DNA of 64,000 nt from Lentisphaerae bacterium GWF2_38_69 (GTDB lineage Bacteria; Verrucomicrobiota; Lentisphaeria; Victivallales; GWF2-38-69). Positions 46,410-55,680 of the stretch are shown piece after piece; within the stretch, counting starts at the first letter, position 1, and every line of letters begins with the position of its first letter. The position numbers and the translations under genes are program-made. The notes beneath the pieces were generated by a model. It had not been told where the DNA came from. It ran no database searches and saw only the letters and a program-made list of their open reading frames with translations. The stretch spans positions 124,001 to 188,000 of the forward strand of contig MHBE01000059.1 in assembly GCA_001803205.1 (NCBI GenBank), read 5' to 3'.

Positions 46410-47060
46410 ATGGAAAATACACTTTCATTGCTCTTTTCTTTCACGATGCTCTACATGGCATCTTCAGGCAGATTGAGGCCATATATCAATATGCTGGTAA
46501 TTCAGGGAGTACTTCTCTTCCTTATTTTTAATGAGCTTTTTGATCACATCAATATCATTAATTATTGTTTTCTAGCTTTTGAAACTATTGTAATAAAAGC
46601 AATTGTAATACCTTTGTTTATCTGGAAAATAATCAAAAAAAGTGAAACCTATATAGATACTCAACCTAGTATTCCAAGATTTTACTCACTCATTGCATCA
46701 ACTATAATACTTTTTTTCGGGTTTATTTTTGCAATAATATCCAAACATCATTTGCCGGTAGACAATCCTTTGCCGTTTGGTATATCCATGTCTACCATCA
46801 TAATAAGCCTACTCTTTATAACATTGAGGAAGAAAATACTTACAGCGATAATTGGTTATATTATGATGGAAAATGGCATTTTCCTGCTCTCCCTTTCAAT
46901 CGAAAATGAAATGCCGATGATAGTGAATATGGGTGTGCTTCTTGACCTATTCATTGCGGTCTTCATACTAGGATTCCTTGTGAAGAGAATAAATAGATCA
47001 TTCAACGGTGACAGCCTGGATAAGCTAATTGAACTTAAGGACACAGAAAATGATAATTGA
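46410..47060 (+). CDS. hyfE: Module A: HyfE-like membrane subunit
   Basis: The 216-residue membrane protein has about seven spans and resembles HyfE (which combines MrpC/NuoK-like features). The conserved second-half helix reads GYIMMENGIFLLSLSI, with the buried Glu of the NuoK type, followed by GVLLDLFIAVFILGF. It lies 14 bases after hyfC and overlaps the next gene slightly. The sequence is less conserved than its neighbours, as is usual for this subunit. Confidence 0.88.
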   Translation: MENTLSLLFSFTMLYMASSGRLRPYINMLVIQGVLLFLIFNELFDHINIINYCFLAFETIVIKAIVIPLFIWKIIKKSETYIDTQPSIPRFYSLIASTIILFFGFIFAIISKHHLPVDNPLPFGISMSTIIISLLFITLRKKILTAIIGYIMMENGIFLLSLSIENEMPMIVNMGVLLDLFIAVFILGFLVKRINRSFNGDSLDKLIELKDTENDN

Positions 47061-48495
47061 ACTTATATTGTTTTTACCTCTCATAAGCTGTGTGGCTCTT
47101 ATTATTTTTAAGAAAATTACCTTTTCCAGAATTTTGGTATTAGTAAACGCCTTTGCTCTTTTGTTTTATTCACTATCATTATATTTAGCGTTTATAAATA
47201 ATTCCAAAATAACTTCCCTCCTTGGACAATACTTCAAAATTGACGCGCTGAATATTCTTTTCCTTCTTATTCTTTCAATAGTTTTCATGGCAGTTTCGAT
47301 ATATAGCTGCGGTTATGTTAAAAGCATAAACATGCATAATAAAAAAGCCACTTATTATTCAGTAGGACTTCTTTTATTTATATTTACCATGCTAGGAACA
47401 GTTTTGAGTTCAAATATTGCCCTTTCATGGGTTTTCCTTGAAGGTACGACTCTTACTAGCGCCTACTTAATTTATTTCGAAAAGACAAAACAATCCCTGG
47501 AAGCTACCTGGAAATATGTCTTTATATGCTCGATCGGGATATCTCTTGGTTTTGTCGGGATTATCCTGCTGGCACTTTCAACACATAATTCAAGCAGTAT
47601 GTTTTTTATAGATTTATACAGTCATTATAGCAATTTCAATACTTTATGGATGAACTTAGGTTTTGTCTTTTTTATTATTGGAATAGGAACAAAAGCAGGA
47701 CTTGCCCCAGTGCATTCGTGGCTGCCTGATGCTCACTCAGAAGCTCCTTCACCTGTTTCAGCATTACTTTCCGGAATGCTTTTAAATACGGCTCTGCTTC
47801 TTGTGCTCAGATACTATCATATTCTTAATCTTGCAGATTGTGCTTCTTATGGCAGACTTCTCTTTCTGATAATGGGAATTCTCTCAATTTTTGTTACTGC
47901 AGTATATGTTTTCACTATAAAAAATTACAAAAGGATGCTGGCATATTCCTCCGTAGAAAATATGGGAATTATCTCGATAGGCCTAGCTCTTGGAAAAACT
48001 GGAGTCTATGCAGCACTTATTCATCTGATTTTTCATTCTTTCGCAAAATCTTCTTTTTTTATGACTTCAGGAAACATCTATGTAAAATTTAAAACTAAAC
48101 GCATAGATAAAGTTTCCGATATGATTACCTGCGATCCTCCTACTGGCTGGCTTTGGATTCTGACATTTATTGTAATTTCAGGCATCCCCCCTTCTCCTTT
48201 ATTTATCAGTGAGTTTCTAATTATCAAAGAATTGCTGGCAGATAAACATTATATCATTCTAGTTCTCTTCATATTGCTTCTGACAATAATAATGTATGGT
48301 ATAGCCAGATGCGTAATTAATATGACATTTGGCAAAAGACCTAATAGCGATCACTTTGATTATATTGAACAAACTAAACTCCCATGGACGATGTATGCTC
48401 CGCAGTTTGTTTTGCTGGCAATCCTGGCTTTTTCAGGAATTTACCTTTGTCCATTTCTAATCGAAATGATTAAAACTGCAGCACAGCTTATCTGA
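47050..48495 (+). CDS. hyfF: Module A: HyfF-like antiporter-type membrane subunit
   Basis: Second antiporter-like subunit of the module (about 481 residues, about 13 spans), related to HyfF and NuoN/NuoL. Key segments are SWVFLEGTTLTSAYLIYF, GTKAGLAPVHSWLPDAHSEAPSP (Lys/His channel residues) and RMLAYSSVENMGII. ATG 47050 has AAGGA eight bases upstream and is preferred over an in-frame codon at 47029 inside hyfE. It adds a second potential ion channel to the complex. Confidence 0.9.
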   Translation: MIIELILFLPLISCVALIIFKKITFSRILVLVNAFALLFYSLSLYLAFINNSKITSLLGQYFKIDALNILFLLILSIVFMAVSIYSCGYVKSINMHNKKATYYSVGLLLFIFTMLGTVLSSNIALSWVFLEGTTLTSAYLIYFEKTKQSLEATWKYVFICSIGISLGFVGIILLALSTHNSSSMFFIDLYSHYSNFNTLWMNLGFVFFIIGIGTKAGLAPVHSWLPDAHSEAPSPVSALLSGMLLNTALLLVLRYYHILNLADCASYGRLLFLIMGILSIFVTAVYVFTIKNYKRMLAYSSVENMGIISIGLALGKTGVYAALIHLIFHSFAKSSFFMTSGNIYVKFKTKRIDKVSDMITCDPPTGWLWILTFIVISGIPPSPLFISEFLIIKELLADKHYIILVLFILLLTIIMYGIARCVINMTFGKRPNSDHFDYIEQTKLPWTMYAPQFVLLAILAFSGIYLCPFLIEMIKTAAQLI

Positions 48496-48504
48496 GGTAA
48501 ATAT

Positions 48505-50016
48505 ATGGAAGGTTTTACGAAAATCACGAATAACCAAATAGCAAAACTTGTCGAAATTCCTATTCTTTCCTATACCATACTCAGAGATAAAATTATTGCA
48601 GACTTCAAAAAAAGGCAGCTAAGGTGCATTGGCTTTTTTGGTGTTGAAGAGTCTATAGATACCGTAAGACTCTTTGTTCTCCTTTCGGAAGACAGCAAAC
48701 ATCTAATTCATATTTCATCTGCTCATCTTGATAAAAATTCATCATACGAATCAATAACTAAAGAGATTTCATCTTTTCATATGTATGAAAGAGATTTCTA
48801 TGAAGAATTTGGCATAAAGATAGATGGGCATCCCTGGCTCAAAGGAGTTAATTTCAGAACAGGAAGAGCAAATGAAGAATCCTGCATGGAAAATTATCCT
48901 TTCTTCAAAATGGATGGAGAGTCTCTTCATGAAGTTGCCGTAGGACCTATTCATGCTGGTGTAATTGAACCCGGGCACTTCAGATTCCTATGCAATGGCG
49001 AACAGGTTTATCATCTTGAAATTCAGCTTGGATATCAGCACAGAAATATTGAAAATTTATTTTTAGAAAGAAACCTAAAATTCATGCCTCATCTCGCTGA
49101 ATCCATAGCCGGTGACACTGTCATAGGACATAATCTTGCTTGCCTTAATCTCATAGAAGCTTTAACTCAGACAATTATACCTGATAGAGCCATACTTATA
49201 CGCACGATTGCTCTGGAGATGGAAAGAGCAGCCATTCATCTGGCAGATCTAAGCGCTCTTGCAAACGATATAGGATATCTTATGGGCAGTTCAGTCTTCG
49301 GAGTAACAAGAACGATCATAATTAACACTTTACTGCTTATCTGCGGAAATAGATTCGGAAGAGGGCTGATGCGCCCCGGCGGATGCGTTTTCGATATACA
49401 CAAAGCGCTTACTGAAAAAATCAGAACAAACTTATCTAAAGTAAAAGAAGATACTATCAGAATGGCTGAAACGATGTTCAAAAGCCATACTGTCGCATCT
49501 AGATTTGAAAATACAGGGATATTAACAAAAGAAGAAGCTATCAGCATTGGCGCAGTTGGGATGACTGCCAGAGCTTCTTCATATAATGTAGACGCAAGGC
49601 ATTCACATCCTTTTGGTTTTTATAAAAAGCTTCTTCTTGGGGAAAAGACTCACAAAAAAGGAGACGTTCACTCAAGAGCATATCTTAGATATGAAGAAAT
49701 TATTGAATCAATCGAAATTGTATTTACTCTCTTGAATGAACTCGAAGACAAAAAGACTGGAACTCAGATAATGACTAAAATTAAAGATAAATTCCAACCT
49801 TCTTCACTTGTTGTTTCCATTGTAGAAGGCTGGAGAGGCGAAATAATACACTGCGCAATTACAAACAATGAAGGAGATCTGTTAAAATATAAAATAAAAG
49901 ATCCCTCCCTCACTAACTGGTTTGCTCTTGCTTTAGCAGTCCGTAATAATGGCATCTCCGATTTCCCACTCTGTAATAAGAGTTTTAACCTCTCATACTG
50001 TGGAAATGATTTATAA
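48505..50016 (+). CDS. hyfG: Module A: NuoC-NuoD/HyfG-like large subunit lacking NiFe ligands
   Basis: The 503-residue protein fuses a NuoC-like N-terminal domain (about 1-130, FHMYERDFYEEFGI) to a 49-kDa/hydrogenase large-subunit domain starting at VGPIHAGVIEPGHFRF (147-162). In NiFe hydrogenases a CxxC pair follows ER in the first motif; here residues 199-210 read ESIAGDTVIGHN with no Cys. The second CxxC near the C-terminus is also missing; the end reads LCNKSFNLSYCGNDL, two isolated Cys instead of a DPCxxC motif. So no NiFe site can form in the normal way. It matches Ehr-type complexes or a structural paralogue. Confidence 0.9.
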   Translation: MEGFTKITNNQIAKLVEIPILSYTILRDKIIADFKKRQLRCIGFFGVEESIDTVRLFVLLSEDSKHLIHISSAHLDKNSSYESITKEISSFHMYERDFYEEFGIKIDGHPWLKGVNFRTGRANEESCMENYPFFKMDGESLHEVAVGPIHAGVIEPGHFRFLCNGEQVYHLEIQLGYQHRNIENLFLERNLKFMPHLAESIAGDTVIGHNLACLNLIEALTQTIIPDRAILIRTIALEMERAAIHLADLSALANDIGYLMGSSVFGVTRTIIINTLLLICGNRFGRGLMRPGGCVFDIHKALTEKIRTNLSKVKEDTIRMAETMFKSHTVASRFENTGILTKEEAISIGAVGMTARASSYNVDARHSHPFGFYKKLLLGEKTHKKGDVHSRAYLRYEEIIESIEIVFTLLNELEDKKTGTQIMTKIKDKFQPSSLVVSIVEGWRGEIIHCAITNNEGDLLKYKIKDPSLTNWFALALAVRNNGISDFPLCNKSFNLSYCGNDL

Positions 50017-50027
50017 CGGAAATATTT

Positions 50028-50564
50028 ATGTTTAAATTCATATCTAAAATATTATCAACTGAAAAAACAGTTATACAACTTCATGATTTAATTAATGATG
50101 ATGAACTTTCAGAAACGGGTAAAAAAGTAGAACAGAAGATAAAACGGCTCTTTAAATCCTCTCTGGCAATTCGAGCCGTGGATACCGGTTCTACAAATGC
50201 CTGCGAACAGGAACTTACTGCTTTGGGAAACTCTTATTATGATATTGAACGATTTGGTATTCGTTTTGTGGCCTCTCCGAGACACGCGGACATGTTAATG
50301 GTTACTGGACCAGTCTCAAGAAATATGAAAGATGCGCTACTAAAGACATATGAAGCCACACCTGATCCAAAAATTGTCGTTGCAGTCGGTGATGACGCAA
50401 TAGATGGTGGAATTTTTAAAGGTTCCTATGGGGTTCTTGACGGAGTACACAATGTCATACCTGTGGATTTTAATATTCCCGGAGATCCTCCGTCTCCTAA
50501 AACAATACTTTCACATATACTTCAAATATTAGAAATGATAGATTCATCTGGCAAAAATAAATAA
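50028..50564 (+). CDS. hyfI: Module A: degenerate HyfI/NuoB-like small subunit
   Basis: The 178-residue protein is clearly NuoB/HyfI-like (ERFGIRFVASPRHADMLMVTGPVSRNM), but the cysteines for the proximal [4Fe-4S] cluster are mostly lost. The usual GSCNGCE reads GSTNACE (T56, only C59 left). The usual GACAxxGG reads GDDAIDGG (D123). The usual IPGCPP reads IPGDPP (D153). C59 is the only Cys in the protein. The reading frame is intact and flanked by normal spacing, so this looks like selected change, not decay. It has no ferredoxin domain. The module thus appears unable to transfer electrons. Confidence 0.9.
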   Translation: MFKFISKILSTEKTVIQLHDLINDDELSETGKKVEQKIKRLFKSSLAIRAVDTGSTNACEQELTALGNSYYDIERFGIRFVASPRHADMLMVTGPVSRNMKDALLKTYEATPDPKIVVAVGDDAIDGGIFKGSYGVLDGVHNVIPVDFNIPGDPPSPKTILSHILQILEMIDSSGKNK

Positions 50565-50568
50565 TCTT

Positions 50569-52623
50569 ATGAATATCATGTTTAATACCTTTACCTCATC
50601 AAATATTTTCATAGGAGCAATTGTTCTATGGGCAATTGGAGCCGCTGGGTCTTTATTTCTCAGAAAAAATGACAATTTATCAAATACCTTTGGCAATTGT
50701 TTTGCTGTTTTAGGCTCTATTTTAGGGTTAATCTCTTCTTCCCTGGTTTTTATTGGAGGTTTTGAATTTTCATTCAATATCGTTTCTTCTCTTCCGCTTT
50801 TGTCATTATCATTCAAAGTGGATAAATTAGCCGCATTTTTTATCTTCACTATTTCTCTTATAGCTCTGCTGTCTTCTCTTTATGCTTTGGAATATATAAA
50901 GCATTATTACACAAAATATAATATCGGAACTTTGAACTTCTTTTATAATATCTTTATTCTGGGAATGGTTTTGGTCGTCAGCGCAAATAACGCACTCTTC
51001 TTTCTGATTGTCTGGGAGATAATGTCCCTTGCTTCATATTTCTTAGTGATATATGAAAACAAAGAGAAAGATAACCTGAAGGCAGGTTCTCTCTACTTCA
51101 TTATGACCCACATAGGAACTGCGTTTATTACTTTGGCATTTCTACTCTTATATAGTGCGACAGGATCTTTGGATTTTTCCATCATAAAAGAAAATATCGG
51201 AAATGTTACTCCACTTGTCAAAAATATTGTTTTTATTCTTTCCATAGTTGGATTTGGAACAAAAGCAGGAATTATTCCGCTTCATATCTGGCTGCCTGGC
51301 GCCCATCCGGCAGCACCCTCACATGTTTCAGCATTAATGTCCGGAGTAATGATTAAGACTGGTATTTATATGTTTATCAGAATTTTTATGGATATTATAA
51401 CTACCGCGCCAGTCTGGTGGGGAACTGTAATTTTGATTCTCGGTGCAATATCTTCGCTCCTGGGAGTTTTATATGCTCTAACTGAACACGATATTAAAAG
51501 GCTTTTGGCTTACCACAGCATAGAAAATATTGGCATTATAATGATGGGAATCGGCAGTTCCTTGATCTTTTGGTCTTTAGATATGAAACCTTATGCAATA
51601 CTTGGGCTAGTTGCCGCTCTCTTTCACACTATCAACCATGCAATATTCAAAGCATTGCTGTTCCTTGGAGCAGGTTCTGTTATCTCAAAAATGCATACCA
51701 GAAATATGGAAGAATATGGGGGTTTGATAAAGTATATGCCGCAAACAGCTTTTTTCTTTCTCATTGGATCCATGGCTATTTCTGCTTTTCCCCCTTTCAA
51801 TGGCTTTTTTAGTGAATGGATAACTTTTCAAGCTCTTTTTAAAGGCATTATGATTTCTGATACTTCTGTGAGGTGGGCTTTTTTAACAGCCGCAGGTTCA
51901 TTAGCATTTACTGGAGGATTGGCAGCAATGTGTTTTGTTAAAGTATTTGGATCAACTTTTCTTGCCCGCCCCAGAAGCAAAGAAGTATCCCATGCTAAAG
52001 AAGCTGGCATAAAAATTCGATTTAGTATGTTAATTCTCTCAACTCTTACATTGTTACTCGGGCTTGCTTCGGGCACTGTTACTGACATATTATCAGGAAT
52101 TGTAAATAACTTGGGAATTTTTAATAAAGTTAAACCAGTATTGCTTGCAACTGCTGTCAATGTTCGATTAGAAGATAATTTTTCCGCTGTATCAATACCA
52201 CTTATACTCATAATCTTAATAGTTGTAACTGTGCTAATTTTTATTCTTGTATCTGCTTTTACTCTAAATACAAAAATACAAATAGGAGATACCTGGGATT
52301 GCGGTTCTACCCTAACCTCGAGGATGGAGATTACTGCAACAGCATTTGCCAACTCTATTATTTCTATTTTTCATGGAGTTCTCAAGCCGACTAAACAAAT
52401 TACTATTGAATACCGCGATGCAAGTATGCGCTATTTTCCCAAAACCGAAACGGTCAGACTCGGAACCAAAGATATTTACCGGGGTTATTTTTACCTGCCT
52501 GTCCAACTTCTTACCACCAAAGTCTCAGGATATGTGAAAAAGATTCAAAGCGGTAATATAAACACTTACATTCTTTATATATTAATAATACTAATTGCTA
52601 TGCTCTTATTGGCATCTATTTAA
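50569..52623 (+). CDS. hyfB: Module B: HyfB-like antiporter-type membrane subunit
   Basis: Second HyfB-type subunit (684 residues), paralogous to the one at 43486. Conserved segments are FFLIVWEIMSLASYFLVIYE, GFGTKAGIIPLHIWLPGAHPAAPSH, RLLAYHSIENIGIIMMGI and NHAIFKALLFLGAGSV. It begins 4 bases after module A ends, so both modules are probably one transcript. The shared segment pattern suggests an ancient duplication of the whole cluster, since the two copies differ at many positions. Confidence 0.9.
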   Translation: MNIMFNTFTSSNIFIGAIVLWAIGAAGSLFLRKNDNLSNTFGNCFAVLGSILGLISSSLVFIGGFEFSFNIVSSLPLLSLSFKVDKLAAFFIFTISLIALLSSLYALEYIKHYYTKYNIGTLNFFYNIFILGMVLVVSANNALFFLIVWEIMSLASYFLVIYENKEKDNLKAGSLYFIMTHIGTAFITLAFLLLYSATGSLDFSIIKENIGNVTPLVKNIVFILSIVGFGTKAGIIPLHIWLPGAHPAAPSHVSALMSGVMIKTGIYMFIRIFMDIITTAPVWWGTVILILGAISSLLGVLYALTEHDIKRLLAYHSIENIGIIMMGIGSSLIFWSLDMKPYAILGLVAALFHTINHAIFKALLFLGAGSVISKMHTRNMEEYGGLIKYMPQTAFFFLIGSMAISAFPPFNGFFSEWITFQALFKGIMISDTSVRWAFLTAAGSLAFTGGLAAMCFVKVFGSTFLARPRSKEVSHAKEAGIKIRFSMLILSTLTLLLGLASGTVTDILSGIVNNLGIFNKVKPVLLATAVNVRLEDNFSAVSIPLILIILIVVTVLIFILVSAFTLNTKIQIGDTWDCGSTLTSRMEITATAFANSIISIFHGVLKPTKQITIEYRDASMRYFPKTETVRLGTKDIYRGYFYLPVQLLTTKVSGYVKKIQSGNINTYILYILIILIAMLLLASI

Positions 52624-52628
52624 ATATT

Positions 52629-53555
52629 ATGTCTGTTCTTCTTTGGTTAATTCAATTAATTCTTATTCCTCTTCTTTCACCGCTCTGCATTGGAATAGTA
52701 AGAAAGATAAAAGCTAAATTTCAAAATAGAACCGGCGCAAGCGTGCTTCAGCCTTATAGAGATTTATGGAAACTATTTCAAAAAGATGAAGTAATAAGTA
52801 AAGATGCTTCATGGATTTTTAAATTTGCTCCGTATTTCATTTATTCAATCACTGTTATTTTAGGGGCAAGCATCCCCATATTCAGCACAATTTTTTATCC
52901 TAATCTGCTTAGTGACATATTAGTTGTAATTTATCTGATAGCTCTAGGAACATTCTTTCTGGCTTTGGCAGGAATGGATTCAGGTAGCGCATTCGGCGGA
53001 TTTGGTTCAAGTCGAGAAATGACAGTAGCAGCTTTAACAGAAGGCGGATTAATGTTTTCTATTCTAACTTTGGCATTTGCCGCTCATTCAACAAATTTGT
53101 TTGTAATAGCAAAAAATATTTCTTCGTTATCCTTTTTCTCTTTTGCTCCGATAATTCTTGCTTTTGGAGCCTTCATTATCACCATGCTCTCAGAAACTTC
53201 CCGATTCCCGTTTGATAATCCCGCTACACATCTCGAACTTACTATGATTCACGAGGCTATGATCTTGGAATATTCCGGAAAAAGACTGGCATTGATTGAA
53301 TGGGCGGCGGCAAATAAATTTCTTATCTTCTTGAGCTTGGGAGCAAATTTATTCTTCCCATGGGGAATGTCTTTAACAAATTGTTTGTCAGATACTTTGC
53401 TAGCATTATTTTTATTTGCAGTAAAAATATTAATTCTATGTGTTTTCGTTGCTGTTTTGGAATCCAGCATTGCCAAATTCAGATTTTTTAGATTGCCTGA
53501 TTTATTATTCACTTCATTTATTTTAAGTATAATTTCAATTAGCCTGATTATATAA
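52629..53555 (+). CDS. hyfC: Module B: HyfC-like membrane subunit (NuoH family)
   Basis: NuoH-type subunit of 308 residues, about eight spans. The coupling loop is RFPFDNPATHLELTMIHEA, the counterpart of RIPVDDPNTHLELTMIHEV in module A. The N-terminal segment NRTGASVLQPYRDLWKLFQKDE is also characteristic. It starts 5 bases after module B hyfB. Motifs are intact. Confidence 0.92.
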   Translation: MSVLLWLIQLILIPLLSPLCIGIVRKIKAKFQNRTGASVLQPYRDLWKLFQKDEVISKDASWIFKFAPYFIYSITVILGASIPIFSTIFYPNLLSDILVVIYLIALGTFFLALAGMDSGSAFGGFGSSREMTVAALTEGGLMFSILTLAFAAHSTNLFVIAKNISSLSFFSFAPIILAFGAFIITMLSETSRFPFDNPATHLELTMIHEAMILEYSGKRLALIEWAAANKFLIFLSLGANLFFPWGMSLTNCLSDTLLALFLFAVKILILCVFVAVLESSIAKFRFFRLPDLLFTSFILSIISISLII

Positions 53556-53560
53556 AAACT

Positions 53561-54220
53561 ATGAATCATCTATCCTCACATTTTTTATTTTTCCTTGAAA
53601 CAATTCTTTTTACCTCTGTGGTTTTAATGCATCTTACCAAAAAAAACTTCACAGTCATTCTTCTTTATACTGTACAATCATTAGTCGTATCCGGAGTCTT
53701 ATTTTATTCATCCATACAAGAAGCTTCATTCCTGCTATTTATCGTTGCTGCAATGACCTTTATTGTAAAAGTAGGAATAGCTCCATATTTCTTTTTCAAG
53801 CTTATTAAGCTCCATCGCCTGCAGTTTTCAGTCAGCACATATTTAAATAGCCCTATGACATTTATAGTTATCGCACTGCTTACTGCGTTTACCTATTCAC
53901 ATTATTTCAGAAAGCTAACCATACTTTCTCCGTCTAATGGAGATGCTCTGCTGCTCTCCATGTCTATGATTTTTATAGCTATATTTCTGACAGTTAATCG
54001 CAAAGGTGCTTTGTCCCAAATGGTTGGTATTCTTTCTTTTGAGAATGCAATCGTTTCTTTTGCATATATTACCGGACTAGAAACAAATGCAGGAGCTGAA
54101 GTTGGCATATTGTTTATCATTTTTATCTGGATAATAATAGCAACTGTTTTTGCATCAATGATATATACTCATTTTGGCACTCTTAATGTTAGTCAGATGA
54201 AGAATTTAAAAGAAGAATAA
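53561..54220 (+). CDS. hyfE: Module B: HyfE-like membrane subunit
   Basis: The 219-residue protein has about seven spans. It carries the NuoK-type buried Glu in MVGILSFENAIVSFAYI. It occupies the same slot as the module A HyfE-like gene and has similar length, although overall similarity by eye is low, as expected for this fast-changing subunit. A 5-base gap precedes it. Confidence 0.87.
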   Translation: MNHLSSHFLFFLETILFTSVVLMHLTKKNFTVILLYTVQSLVVSGVLFYSSIQEASFLLFIVAAMTFIVKVGIAPYFFFKLIKLHRLQFSVSTYLNSPMTFIVIALLTAFTYSHYFRKLTILSPSNGDALLLSMSMIFIAIFLTVNRKGALSQMVGILSFENAIVSFAYITGLETNAGAEVGILFIIFIWIIIATVFASMIYTHFGTLNVSQMKNLKEE

Positions 54221-54224
54221 TACA

Positions 54225-55673
54225 ATGGCTTTAATACTAATCATTATACTACCTGTTATAGCAGCACTTCTATCATATATTTTTAGAAAAAGCTTATTGT
54301 GGCTAAGTTGGATTGCGGTTATTGTCTCTATCCTTGAGCTCTCGACAGCACTTACGATAGTTATATCTATCCTAAATGGCGGATCGATAATAGTTCATTC
54401 TACTTATTATTTTGCTATAGATCCTTTGGGAATTATTCTATTGATGATATTAACACTCGTAGGAACCATGGCCTCAGTCTATTCTGTTGGCTATATAAAG
54501 CAAGAAGTAGAAAATAAAGTTATAGTTTTATACAAAGCTCACCAGTACTTCATTCTTCTTCATTTGTTCATTTTTGCTATGTTTTTCGCTATTATGACAA
54601 CAAGTCCAATCCTCATGTGGATTGCAATTGAAGCCACGACTTTATCAACAGCATTCCTTGTCAGTTTTTATAATAAACCTTCAGCGATAGAAGCTGCCTG
54701 GAAATATTTGATAATAAATTCCATTGGAGTGCTTCTTGGATTTTTTGGAACTCTATTATTCCTTTATCCAACATTGCATGCAAATCACAGAGGATTTGTA
54801 AATTGGACATTACTTCTAAATAACGCATCTGCTTTTGATCCATTCATAGCTAAAATAGCCTTCGTTATTGTCCTGATTGGCTATGGCACAAAAGTCGGAC
54901 TTGTTCCAATGCATCCCTGGCTTCCTGATGCCCATAGTAAAGCACCTGCTCCCATCAGCAGTTTGCTTTCAGGAGTTTTGCTTAATGTCGCATTTTTTGC
55001 CGTGCTCAAGTTCAAAGCTGTTACAGATATTGCAATCGGTTCGTCCTTTTCACAAATGCTTATGATATTTTTTGGCATTCTGTCAATAACTGTAGCGGCT
55101 TTTATTATTTTTGTTCAAAAAAACTATAAAAGGCTTCTGGCATACAGTAGCGTTGAACATATGGGGATTATTGCGCTAGGCTTTGGATTTGGCGGAATAG
55201 GGTCATTCGCGGCCTTGCTTCACATGATATATCATTCCTTAGCCAAATCTGCTCTTTTTCTTCTGTCGGGTAATGTCTTTATCCGATATAACACTACCAA
55301 AATATCTGAAGTAAAAGGAATGATTAAAGTTCTACCCATTACCAGTGTATTATTTTTCATTGGCTTTTTAGCGATAACAGGAATTCCACCTTTTGGAATT
55401 TTCATAACAGAATTCACAATACTATCAGCAGGAATCAGCTCCCATCCGGTCATTACCTGTATTGCTTTATTCTCATTAGTGCTCGTATTTACCGCTATCA
55501 TTAAACATATCGTTAAAATGATCTTCGGAAAATCTGATGAAAGCACATCAAAATGCGAAATTAGTTTTTTGACTGTTTTCCCGCCGTTAATTTTGATCGC
55601 TATACTGATAGTGTTAAGCTTTTTTATTCCACAAAATTTACAATTTTTATTGCACGCAGCTGCTGCAAAATAA
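54225..55673 (+). CDS. hyfF: Module B: HyfF-like antiporter-type membrane subunit
   Basis: The 482-residue polytopic subunit has the channel segments MWIAIEATTLSTAFLVSFY, GTKVGLVPMHPWLPDAHSKAPAP and RLLAYSSVEHMGIIALGFG. It is paralogous to 47050. Its Lys and His residues of the half-channels are retained. With hyfB it gives module B two potential ion-translocating subunits; with module A the whole cluster has four. Confidence 0.9.
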   Translation: MALILIIILPVIAALLSYIFRKSLLWLSWIAVIVSILELSTALTIVISILNGGSIIVHSTYYFAIDPLGIILLMILTLVGTMASVYSVGYIKQEVENKVIVLYKAHQYFILLHLFIFAMFFAIMTTSPILMWIAIEATTLSTAFLVSFYNKPSAIEAAWKYLIINSIGVLLGFFGTLLFLYPTLHANHRGFVNWTLLLNNASAFDPFIAKIAFVIVLIGYGTKVGLVPMHPWLPDAHSKAPAPISSLLSGVLLNVAFFAVLKFKAVTDIAIGSSFSQMLMIFFGILSITVAAFIIFVQKNYKRLLAYSSVEHMGIIALGFGFGGIGSFAALLHMIYHSLAKSALFLLSGNVFIRYNTTKISEVKGMIKVLPITSVLFFIGFLAITGIPPFGIFITEFTILSAGISSHPVITCIALFSLVLVFTAIIKHIVKMIFGKSDESTSKCEISFLTVFPPLILIAILIVLSFFIPQNLQFLLHAAAAK

Positions 55674-55680
55674 CATCACC

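Noticed and set aside
51828-52352. 174-codon minus-strand open frame inside module B hyfB
   Set aside because: Antisense shadow of a conserved coding region; hydrophobic codons read backward give this type of open frame.
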